From Blasia pusilla (Eukaryota > Marchantiophyta > Marchantiopsida > Blasiales): 64,000 nt of DNA. Under the pieces are notes generated by a model, which saw only the letters and a program-made list of their open reading frames with translations, searched no databases and was not told where the DNA came from. The stretch is taken from contig CM114271.1 in assembly GCA_050084515.1 (NCBI GenBank), forward strand, positions 20,956,001 to 21,020,000, in the 5' to 3' direction. The translations under genes and the position numbers were made by a program. Each line of letters opens with the position of its first letter. The stretch's first letter is position 1. This document shows positions 56,501-64,000 of the stretch, piece after piece.

Positions 56501-58402
56501 AAGCAGGACATGTCATTTGCCATCCACTTCCTAAAAATGTCTGTGGATTCAAACAGGAAATGCTCGAATTTGCCTCCATGAAAGAGTTGACTTTTATTCC
56601 ATCAGAGCTTTTCCGGCATCGCACAATGAATGAACGAAGTACTGTACATTTTGCTTTTGGGTTCATGTGCAAAAATAAACGTAAAATGTGTAAGATTGAA
56701 CCTAAAGAAAAAAAACAGAAATTTTCCAGCCTTGTAGACATATGGTGTTAGAAACACCTACTCCATCCGATGCCAGTTGTATATCTTGTTGCGCCTCCTT
56801 GAAATCTCCTCCATGATCAGAAGCATCCTTTGGTAATTCGGAAGGTCGGAATGTTATGATGATTTGCTGGACCTGCCTTGGTTGTAGGATGACCTCAGTG
56901 ACTAAATTCACAGTATTGAATAACTGTATCAGACATGCAGTGTTCATGGTAAGTTGATCAGACCTGTCTAAGGAAAGTGGTCAAAGCAATAGAAACCAAT
57001 TCACATTGAAACCTGATTGGTCGTGACACACGAGGTTCAAATTTAGCTGAATCCCGGAAAATCTCAATTATTGACCTACATCTCCAGCCCGCCGTTGCCA
57101 CCAATCTAACTACTTGTGAGCTGTAGAGGCATGTCGCACTCAGTTCCTGTCAGGGTGAGTAATTCACGCTCCCCAAAGACTCTCAAACATAGCTCCTACC
57201 TTGACCAACAGTAGTCGAGCTTACACGACAGAATGTCATGTCCCCCATGCCCTCAGGTATTGTCAATACAACCAAATAAACTGTCTTCGATCGTCTAGAA
57301 ATTCTACTACTCCCAAGTGCGATCCACTTCAAATTACACTGAAACGATTTAGATCTGAAGATTCAACATCTGTACCGAAGGTTTTTCCCACAGCGCGCAA
57401 TTAAATAAGCAAATCATGGTAATCTTGCCTCGCTAAAGTCGTTTGACATAAATGTCGCGACCGTCGGCTCGGAGCCGTTGCTTTCATCTGTATTGTCGAT
57501 ATTCTCATTGTTCAGCTGGAAACCAATCTGCGAGCTCAAGTCGCTGTCCAAAGTCAACCGCAATGCCTGGTCGCACAAACTGTTCAGAGCGAGTACAATC
57601 CACATGTGAGGCGCTCCCAGAAGCAATTCGAATTATGATCCGCACAAATTTCTCTTCAATGTGTGAGAGTGAGATAAGCATCGGGTAAATTACGGAAACT
57701 CATGCAGATTTCCTCTATCAATCTGCTTGAGAATAGCTGACGCCATTTCACCCTCCCGGCGAAACGCAAGTACAGAGCTGAACTGCAACAGAGACTCAGA
57801 GGCACTTGGCATAGAACTTTTGTTTTAATGAGGCTTGCTCCAAATTTTCGGGCGAACAGATGATCGACCTATCAGCTTCACCGGATACCCCGGTTCGAAG
57901 TCCAACTCGCATACGGAACAATTTCCGCAAAATCGCCCCCGCGACAGGAAAATTACCAGCACTTTATCTAATGACAATTCAGAAGAATCAGCCTCACCAC
58001 AGGCCTGAGACATAAGCCAATCCTGCAAATACGAGTGCCCAGACTCGAATGACCCGGAAATCAGTGGGGAGAAAGGCAGAGAGCGCACCTGATGAGCAAG
58101 AACTTGCGTAGCACATGGAATTCATTGAGAATCACATTCCTCAGCTCCACAGTGTTGCTGGCAATGTCCGTGGCAAACAGCGCGGGGGAGGACGAGGACG
58201 GGTTGTTGTTGTTGTTGTTGCTGTTGGGACTACCGCCTGTTCCGGCCATGGAGGCAAAGTCCTGCATGACGAGCAGGTGCCCCGCTGCTGCTGCTGCTGA
58301 TGCTGATGCTGTGCACTGAACAACAGGCAGGAGATGCAGGGCCTGCCTACCATGTCCACTCGGCACCGTCCAGCACTCGCAGCCCGCAAATCTTTTCCCC
58401 AC
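36640..58402 (-). CDS. Giant multi-exon MSP/ASH-domain (PapD-like) protein, about 3,500-4,000 residues
   Basis: About 30 exons on the minus strand chain together with GT-AG introns and matching phases wherever I checked. Examples are KLKKTG|SIASGDLHI at 50640/50474, SKNQ|DNVKK at 48579/48284, FNLKL|QTMTPG at 48183/47909 and HRCE|VCLDSC at 37122/37017. Repeated beta-sandwich signatures include STPELNFGDCNIGSHKLATV, SSIDFGAVQAGIWSTPESVV and PMIDLGRVTEVGGFVTGDF, the pattern of MSP/ASH (ASPM-SPD2-Hydin) modules. No kinase, protease or other catalytic motif was seen. Such proteins occur in cilia, centrosomes and spindles and in some membrane proteins (TMEM131 type); which applies here is unknown. 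The first four or so exons are uncertain because the frames of the two most 5' exons do not join cleanly. The terminal stop is at 36640. Confidence 0.8.
37840..38229 (-). pseudogene. Possible LINE-type fragment in an intron of the giant gene
   Basis: A 129-codon open stretch contains LTLCDDGDEASSHHLVTCNK, with the spacing C..G.E...HL...C seen in the zinc-binding segment after the RT of some non-LTR retrotransposons. It lies between two exons of the giant gene and lacks RT motifs. A run of T and G (about 37816-37835) adjoins it. The identification is weak. Confidence 0.25.
38957..43104 (-). CDS. Giant MSP/ASH gene: exons between the long exon and the C-terminal region
   Basis: Exons I can place are about 42640-43104, 41579 to about 42400, 40919-41067, 40498-40707, about 39991-40116 and 38957-39682. 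The first begins VMLEVVSPTNTTIGELTLEPGEKTEL, and the exon at 40919-41067 gives GVYSTYLVVENLENPADLKTV. Both fit beta-sandwich modules that recruit neighbours through strand exchange. The 41579-42400 exon is long and contains an Asp/Ser/Pro-rich stretch between two such modules. Exon 38957-39682 starts DYQQCIPFRAKCRY and ends HLRNFFAAPG. Boundaries quoted without 'about' have GT or AG at the expected side. Confidence 0.7.
43951..44108 (+). other. Unexplained + strand open stretch inside an intron of the giant gene
   Basis: After an acceptor-like TTCTTCAG at about 43950 the + strand is open for 52 codons (EPHPMAPETNSPPVVGMQTR..., ending in a stop after NKPKK). On the minus strand this is within the 1.04-kb intron between the exons ending at 44149 and starting at 43104, which join in phase without it. 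It may be a captured exon or processed fragment of another gene; I do not recognise it. Confidence 0.3.
44149..47909 (-). CDS. Giant MSP/ASH gene: 3.76-kb central exon
   Basis: A single exon codes for about 1,253 residues without a stop. It starts with QTMTPGVSCHPLM after an acceptor AACAG and ends with PCITQFV before a GTATGT donor, which joins in phase to VMLEVVS. The first 130 residues are Ser/Pro/Gly/Asp-rich and probably disordered. The rest contains several beta-sandwich repeats (for example IKVVPSSIVFPESDLNTVLIQDLII, LLQVSTPMIDLGRVTEVGGF, ANRWADVEFEITVENTSDA). An internal ATG lies three codons in; since the upstream exon joins in frame I treat it as internal. Such a long exon among about 30 short ones suggests intron loss, or that the segment expanded after the gene was built. 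Confidence 0.85.
48183..51566 (-). CDS. Giant MSP/ASH gene: exons upstream of the long exon
   Basis: Exons are about 51376-51566, 51013-51131, about 50640-50758, about 49690-50474, 48579 to about 48674 (or 48700) and 48183-48284. The 49690-50474 exon carries the clearest ASH module (VNFVFQPSLGGSFRETLVVSN and SSIDFGAVQAGIW). A charged coiled-coil stretch follows it (LIDSLERKGLAFERKGKADK, KVRKQINELRAQI). The join to 48284 (SKNQ|DNVKK) and to the long exon (FNLKL|QTM) are in phase. The 5' end of the 48.6-kb exon is ambiguous by 26 bases; the shorter choice keeps phase with the exon ending GGDSK. Confidence 0.75.
49200..49470. repeat. Inverted-repeat element in an intron of the giant gene
   Basis: ACTAGGGGAAGTCAAAGACAC near 49203-49224 and its near reverse complement GAGTATTTGACTTCCCCTATT near 49445-49465 bracket about 270 bp. 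The shared inverted core TTTGACTTCCCCT is exact. This looks like a small TIR element (MITE) or a chance inverted repeat; no coding capacity. Confidence 0.4.
51800..58402 (-). CDS. Giant MSP/ASH gene: N-terminal third
   Basis: Exons are recognisable near 58089-58402, 57843-58022, about 57720-57780, about 57420-57650, about 56752-56947, about 55860-56260, 55560-55770, 55385-55500, 54530-54700, 54110-54345, 53381-53790, 52900-53125, 52490-52650, 52250-52440 and 51815-52160. The 53381-53790 exon holds a classical ASH module (LSTPELNFGDCNIGSHKLATV, IAPRQSYSLDIELVPLKINL). Others show VLDFGDCYSCNGTCQMLTLRN and IVFDDCVPGGVFVKDFSIWN. The most 5' exon encodes an Asn run from a GTT repeat (58198-58224). 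Its reading frame does not join the next exon through the best donor, so the true start is open. The candidates are an ATG at 58402 and one near 58268. Confidence 0.6.
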
Positions 58403-59655
58403 TAAATTCCTCCCTTCTCCACCCCCGACTCAATTCCCCCACCCTCTCTCACTCTCCCTCTCCCTATGCCCGTCACTGCTCAGATTTCCCCGATTGCAGA
58501 TTCTACGGGCTGAATACAGACTGATGTGGATGGAGTGAATGGTCGTGAACGGTCACCAATCCTCCTGAGCTAAGATTACCTCCGCGGCCGCCCTCGCGAC
58601 GGGTCATGCGGAGGCAAATTGCCTTAATTCTCCCCATCCGCGCTCCCGTCTCTCCCTCTTAAGCGATTGCGGAGATTGTGGAGCGCACAGCATCTTCTTC
58701 CGCCCTTGCATCCCCATCGCTCGTCGTCAAACGCCCGTATAAACAGTGAATCGACGACCTCCTTCTCCTCCTCCCCCTTTCGTGCTCCTCCTTTGCCTCA
58801 TTCCACACGCAATTACTCCCTTCCCTTCCACTCTTCTCCTCCTCTTCTCCTCTCTCTGCTCTTTACTCTACCGTCTCTGCGTTTGCGTTCTGCTCTGCTC
58901 GGCGCACACAGTTCTCGGTACAGTGCTGGGAGATCGCGGGCCTATGGGAGGCGGCGACGGTTGACGATGGCGCTGCCTTGCGGGGGCAGACACGCTGCGG
59001 AGTGGTAATATTATTATTATTACATTTTGTTTGTTGGCTTGCTTTTGTTTGTTTGTTGTTTTTCTTTTTCTTTTTTAAGTTTCGTTTCGATGGGGTCTGG
59101 AATTGATGCCTTGGATTTGTCGATTCATAAGGGGCAGTGGGGGGATCGCGGGCCAGCGCGACGGTTGATAAGGGCATGGTAGGCAGGCCCTGCGCGGCCC
59201 GCTCGTTGCGGCGGGTGCGCATAGCATGAGTTAATATAATATTCGTAGTGTATTTCTTTTCTTTTCTTTATTTACGCTGGTTTGTCGGATTTCGAGGAGA
59301 ATGCATCGAGTATTATTATTACTAGTAGCTGTCCGTGAAAGAAACTTTCCTTTTTAATCGGGACATATGAATAGAGCAGAGATGTTTGTTATAATATTAT
59401 TATTATTATATTATAGATTATCTGGGTGCTCACTTTTTAGTAAAATAATTCCCACTCCCGTCTTGAACCCGCTTCCCTTTCTCATGGTGGTAATCTCTTA
59501 GTATTTCTCTTGGATTTAATTTCTAATTTTAGAGACTCACATGAAAATTCAACTAGTGGATAAATAGTTGGGAAACTAAATTTATATGCTTTTCAAGGAA
59601 TTCTCATGGTGTGTGTGTGTGATATTTATATCATCGAGGAATCTCTTTGTACATA
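58403..59655. promoter_or_regulatory. Upstream region of the giant gene
   Basis: Just upstream of the first exon (58400-58960) the + strand is rich in C and T, so the coding strand of the giant gene is purine-rich there, as in many plant 5' leaders. No TATA box was assigned. Beyond 59000 the DNA is AT-rich, with ATT trinucleotide runs near 59010 and 59395. Confidence 0.4.
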
Positions 59656-59856
59656 CTAGCTGTGCCCGTGTCATATACGGGGTGATGCCCCATTTTTTTA
59701 TTATCTCTCCTTATTTCAACTCCCTCTCTCAAAGTGACATGCGTGATTTTTTAAAAATGATTAGTGATGTACGTCGATACCATAGGAGACCTTAGAGGAC
59801 AAGTGTTAACACCTGAGGAGGGTTTTTTCAAACCCATCCTCTTTTCATTATATAGA
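59656..59856 (-). mobile_element. Non-autonomous Helitron-like element, 201 bp
   Basis: On the minus strand it starts TCTATATAATGAAAAGAGG at 59856 and ends CTAG at 59656. A hairpin with stem CCCGT/ACGGG lies near its 3' end, and it is flanked by A and T as Helitrons require. It shares the motif CAAGTGT/CACGTGT-AACA-GGAGG with the 16.0-16.2 kb element. No genes. Confidence 0.6.
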
Positions 59857-60280
59857 TTTCATGTATGATCTCCTCCTTCAATTGAATATGTATCACTGTT
59901 AATCATAATCTCCGTCGAACTCTTGTATTGTGCTCTCCATCATGCTACAAATAATTGCTATGAGAAAATATATGCGTACATAATTGATTACAATCTTTCG
60001 CAAAATTTGACTTTGCAACTTATTAAAAGACATGATCAAATTAGAATGCAAATTAAGATCTATGCTAACCAAAAGATAAATCCAAGTCGGAAGCAATAAA
60101 AGAGTTGTTTAGAATGAAAATTAAATCTTGAATGATCTTTTCCCTAATAATTTCGATATTTGGAATAGACGGTTAGAATCCACAAATCACCAAGTGAGTG
60201 TCATTTACTTTTAATTCAAACCAAATTCCGTTTCATTTCATAAGAACTTCATTAGTGCATCTTGAACTATATATATGAAG

Positions 60281-60281
<1 letters not shown>
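59857..60281. other. AT-rich intergenic stretch, nothing recognised
   Basis: There is no coding signal on either strand beyond short chance frames. Confidence 0.5.

Positions 60282-60329
<48 letters not shown>
60282..60329. repeat. TA dinucleotide microsatellite
   Basis: About 48 bp of uninterrupted TA repeats. Confidence 0.95.
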
Positions 60330-60334
<5 letters not shown>

Positions 60335-60360
60335 CTCCATTAATAATGCTATCCATTCAT

Positions 60361-60442
60361 ATACTCTCGTGAACGTCTCATTTAGACTCTCACCCGTTCT
60401 TTGTTGAAAATCCTATAGACTCTTTAGCTTATTGGTCCACAC
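60361..60442 (-). pseudogene. Fossil gag fragment of the E1/E2 family
   Basis: TTTAGACTCTCACCCG...AAAATCCTATAGACTCTTTAGCTT...GGTCC aligns with E1 gag at about 2887-2964 and E2 gag at about 10590-10665 (the SLREAF region on the minus strand). Differences are mostly towards A or T. Only about 80 bp can be matched. Confidence 0.7.
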
Positions 60443-62639
60443 AAGAAAAAATTGTTGAAGTAGAAAAAGTTTTAAAATCATCCCATGGTTAAAATAATTC
60501 TCTAAATTCATTTTTTACCCATATATACGCTATAACTAATCAATAATTTAATCTTAATTAGTTTAATGTGGATATTTCCTCTTTGTAAAGCTCAAATTTC
60601 TAAAAATAAATTTTCAAAGAAATTCAAGAAGTTCATGAATGAATGGGGTATGGAAATGCCAAAATTTTCCTCCAAGAAAATGGAGCTCCCAATCCAAAAA
60701 TTAAAATCAAAATCCATCAAGGATAGTTTTTTTTTCAAAATTTCTTTAACTCAAGTTACAATTTTTTGAATATATGAAGTTTTCCTATAATTCAACAAAA
60801 TTTGGGTGAAATATGCTTATTTTCAAAGCTATTGTACTATAATCAACAAGTCTCCATTTCTTTGCAATATGTCCAAGCTAGTGGGCTTGTGAGCATCATT
60901 GCCTAAAAACAGACAAGTTTGTCCTTAGAACGGACATGGATTGTAAAAGGTGGAGCCAACACTTATAGTTCATAGTGGAAGGCAAGGCAGGACGGACAAG
61001 GCAATAAGGTGGGGGGGGAGGGGAGGTAGAGGTGGGAGGAATCGAGGAGGAAGAAACGAGAAAGTGCGGATCACGAAGGTAAGTGGGGGGATGAGAAAAA
61101 AGGGGAGGATGAGGCCCACATGGACAAGTCCTTCTATTGGACTGACGTAAGTCTACGAACATGGACATATCCACAGATATGAACTTTTTCCTTTCTTTTG
61201 AGGTGTGCTCGAGATGTGAAAGATATGAATGTTGTAGGCCCCCTCACTAGTAATCATGTTTATTACTTGTTAGTTATATTATTTGTAATCTTAATTTCTA
61301 GGGAATTCCTTCTTTTCTATTCCCTCTAGTAGGATACGACTTAAGAGTTCCTTGGCTCTTGGAGTTCCTCTCTCCCTTTTCTTAAACTTTATGTGCATCC
61401 TCCTAAGCTCTTTAATTCCAATTTTCTTTTTTATTTCTTTCCAAAGCCATCAAAAGTTTTAAGAAAATCATAACTCAATTTATTTTTGAAACATATGCAT
61501 CCAGTTTATAGCATGATTTCAATTGTAATGTTCCTAGTGGATATTTCCTCAAAATTTCTAACTAAAAACTATGAAGAAAGTCAACATTTACATAAACGAA
61601 GGATAGAACTCATTTGGAAGTATGTGAAAGTTTATGGGAAGAAAATCAATGAGTTTACATGCAAAGATAAAATAAGTTTCTTCTTATAAAATTAGATTAA
61701 GTTTCAACACCATTGATCTCTAGGTTGAGAGTAAGTCCCTCAATTTATAATCATGAATTTATTTATTTTTAACTTCATTTGATGGCTTATGGTCATGGAA
61801 GTAAAATGTAGTAATACCCCTTAAGACTGATTTATGTCATAAAATCTTGTTCATCTATGTAAACGCATGTGACGATATTATGATTTGTAGATGACTTCTA
61901 CATATTCATTACCAGTTGTATCATATTCAATGACCACCGGGGTTTTATAGATTATGAATATCCATACACCCTTAATCAACAAAGTCATTATTTGAGTTTC
62001 TTTTTTAGTCTTTTTGAGTCCAATCATAAAAAAATATGACAATCACACTTTACTTTCCTAATAAGTATTACAATATCAATAAAGATCTCGTGAACAATGA
62101 CCATCCCTTTGAGAAGCAAGGCACAACTAATGATTGGAAATCAAAAAATGGATATTCTATGTGGAGGAAAATAAGAAAAGAGGAAAGTCATTTTACCAAT
62201 GGGCAAACTTAAAAAAATCTTGTCATCCATGAAATCGAAAGATTCCACCACTACTAGGGATGAGATGATAGATAACGCTAACATTCTATCTCTTTTCAAA
62301 CTTTGTCTAGATCCAAAGTTGGTAGGATGGATGAATTTCCTTACCACAAGAAATTTGAACATGTGAAGGATTACATATTGCCCATTTTAAGGAGCACATT
62401 GGTACCCGAAAATATGAGTATAATCATGATGCTTTACATACTTTGAATTAGGCTAAATGAGAGTGTAGAAAACGCTTTACCAATCGTACATGTCTGTTGC
62501 ATACTAAATGCTGAGTATATTTATCCAAATGGGGGAAGATGAAAGAAGGTAAGGCCCATATGGACAATTCCTCCCATACGATGGACGTAAGTTCACAGAC
62601 ATGGACATGGACTTTTCCACATGCAACCTTCTTCTTTTG
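60443..62639. other. AT-rich intergenic DNA with a dispersed repeat
   Basis: A segment at 61093-61190 (AGGCCCACATGGACAAGTCC...GACGTAAGTC...GAACATGGACAT) resembles 62545-62640 over about 95 bp, and its core also occurs near 34721-34770. A purine/G-rich run lies at 61008-61045. No gene is supported. Confidence 0.5.
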
Positions 62640-63890
62640 TAGGAATGTAGGCCATGTTCAAAGAGAATATCCAACATTTCCTTGTCTAATATGTCAATAA
62701 ATACCCACACCACAAGAATGTGTCAAAATTCTAGGAGGAATCAAAGAGAAGGAGATGGACGACGACGAGGATATGTTCCTTATCCAGACCAATACCAATC
62801 ACAATCCTTGGAGGCAATTCTGTTTGCGCATCTGCAAAAAAAATTTCTAAGGCCGTCGCATCTAGTATGGTATCCACCACTGAGAGCTTGTGTAAAGGGG
62901 ATTTTCCCACGAGTATCAAGATAGTAGAAACCACTTGGCTATTAAATGGGATTACCCGTCCAACTATAGGGGGTACTATTATAGAAGAAGTACCTCCCTC
63001 TTCCACATCGATCTTCCATGTACAGATAATATTAAGATATCATTACTTTCAAATGAAGACCAAAAAATATTGAGAATCATTGAGATACCTGGAAGGATCT
63101 CATGGAAGCAACTATCATAGAGATTAAGGCAAATCAAGCTTGATCACTAAAATAGAAATAGAAATTTGTTTTGAAGGTTGCCGAGGGGTTTTAATATAAA
63201 ATCTAGTAGGTTTAAATAAGCTGGAAAAAAATTGGAGGGGAGGAGGGGGACGGGGGGAGAAGGGGGGGACATATTCACATCAATCATTGAAACTCCTTTA
63301 CACATCAAGTCAACAAAAGCACTTCCAAGAAATGCAACGATTGTTTGAGAAAGTCCTCTTATCCAACCTTCAAGTATCTAAACGAGACTTATACATTCTA
63401 GATAAGTTCAAAGAGGTATTATGTAAATGCGCCCTATAAATGGAGGATTAACTATTCTTTAACTTATCCAACACTTAAAATATTAATAATCTTGTTTTGG
63501 CTTTCAAAATTTATAGAATTTGAAAGCCAAAATTTATGTAGTGGTTGGATCGAATATCATGCCCTTCCATACCTACGAATGGTTAGGCCTTAAAGGTATG
63601 ATGCCAACTCAATGCTTGTTGGAGATGGTTGATGGCCTTTGAGTCAAATCAAAAGGTATCATTTATTGAATGCAAATGCAAATGAGAAAACACTCGTATA
63701 CATCATAAACCTTTTTTATATTATGAATATGAAGTAAAAAAGGATTTAGGTTACCCTTTGCTTTTGGTTTGGTGTTGGCTATCATCAATAGGAGTACATT
63801 TGGATCTATTCCAAATGTAGATGGACAGTGCATCAACTTACCATCTATTCTAGAGAAGGAAGCATGAAAATAGTGGATACTTAATATGTT
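62640..63890 (+). pseudogene. Decayed gag-protease remnant of a different gypsy-type element
   Basis: A knuckle-like stretch CRNVGHVQREYP (about 62641-62676) keeps the second Cys and His spacing of a CX2CX4HX4C motif. About 870 bp further, near 63545-63655, the + strand reads NIMPFHTYEWLGLKGMMPTQ, then LLEMVDG and a stop. This fits the region after the catalytic triad in gypsy proteases (N-MP...YE-LGL...T...L...D). Between them the frame is interrupted many times. Gag followed by protease is the right order. It is on the opposite strand to E1/E2 and not obviously the same family. A G-rich purine tract lies at 63232-63270. Confidence 0.5.
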
Positions 63891-64000
63891 GCTTAACTTA
63901 TACCGCCTCAATTGATGCACCAAAGATGTCCATACATGAGAAGATGAACTTGGATCATCTCTTCAAACAACTTGGAGCCTTTAGTTTTGCAACAATCAAG

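Noticed and set aside
58667-59008. A 113-codon + strand frame upstream of the giant gene
   Set aside because: Low-complexity Ser/Leu/Pro/Arg composition from CT-rich leader DNA; no homology or splice context supports a gene.

Overview
The window looks like nuclear DNA of a plant. It has intron-rich genes with GT/AG introns, two chloroplast-type genes and large AT-rich intergenic tracts full of decayed transposons. The gene set (a fused NAD(P)HX epimerase/PNP oxidase, a J20-type plastid J-protein and a giant MSP/ASH-domain protein) fits a streptophyte. A spore-bearing land plant or a charophyte is my best guess, with low confidence.

Region 1 (1-14.9 kb) is C-rich on the + strand and consists of Ty3/gypsy LTR retrotransposons read on the minus strand. 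A nearly complete element, called E2 here (about 3307-12613), sits inside the gag gene of a close relative, E1. E1's two halves lie at 12614-14327 and 1-3306, and E1 runs off the left edge. Both are broken by stops and frameshifts but are still readable. E2 has the order gag - retropepsin - DNA cytosine-5 methyltransferase - reverse transcriptase - RNase H - integrase - PHD finger. The methyltransferase between protease and RT, together with a C-terminal PHD finger, is the most striking content of the window: an element carrying both a DNA-methylation writer and a chromatin reader. A related LTR in the opposite orientation abuts E1 at 14.3-14.9 kb.

Region 2 (14.9-17.6 kb) is AT-rich and carries short Helitron-like elements. 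Region 3 (17.6-24.0 kb, + strand) is a 14-exon gene for the bifunctional vitamin B6 salvage / NAD(P)HX repair enzyme (PDX3 type). All splice phases close to give about 546 codons. Region 4 (24.0-29.4 kb) has no gene I can support; it holds a 383-bp element with 43-bp terminal inverted repeats. Region 5 (29.5-30.1 kb, + strand) is a single-exon plastid J-protein gene (J20 type). Region 6 (30.1-36.6 kb) is repeats: a ~58-bp minisatellite, a 103-bp tandem duplication, a fossil RT fragment of the E1/E2 family and a GC-rich inverted repeat.

Region 7 (36.6-58.4 kb, minus strand) is one very large gene with about 30 exons, including a single exon of about 3.76 kb. It codes for a protein of roughly 3,500-4,000 residues with repeated MSP/ASH (PapD-like) beta-sandwich modules. 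Its exact role is unknown to me; relatives of this architecture occur in ciliary, centrosomal and spindle proteins. Region 8 (58.4-64 kb) is AT-rich, with a Helitron-like element, microsatellites, a fossil gag fragment of the E1/E2 family and a decayed + strand gag-protease remnant.

The retroelements, fossils and methyltransferase suggest one theme. E1/E2 copies are young enough to read, while older fragments elsewhere have decayed strongly towards A+T.
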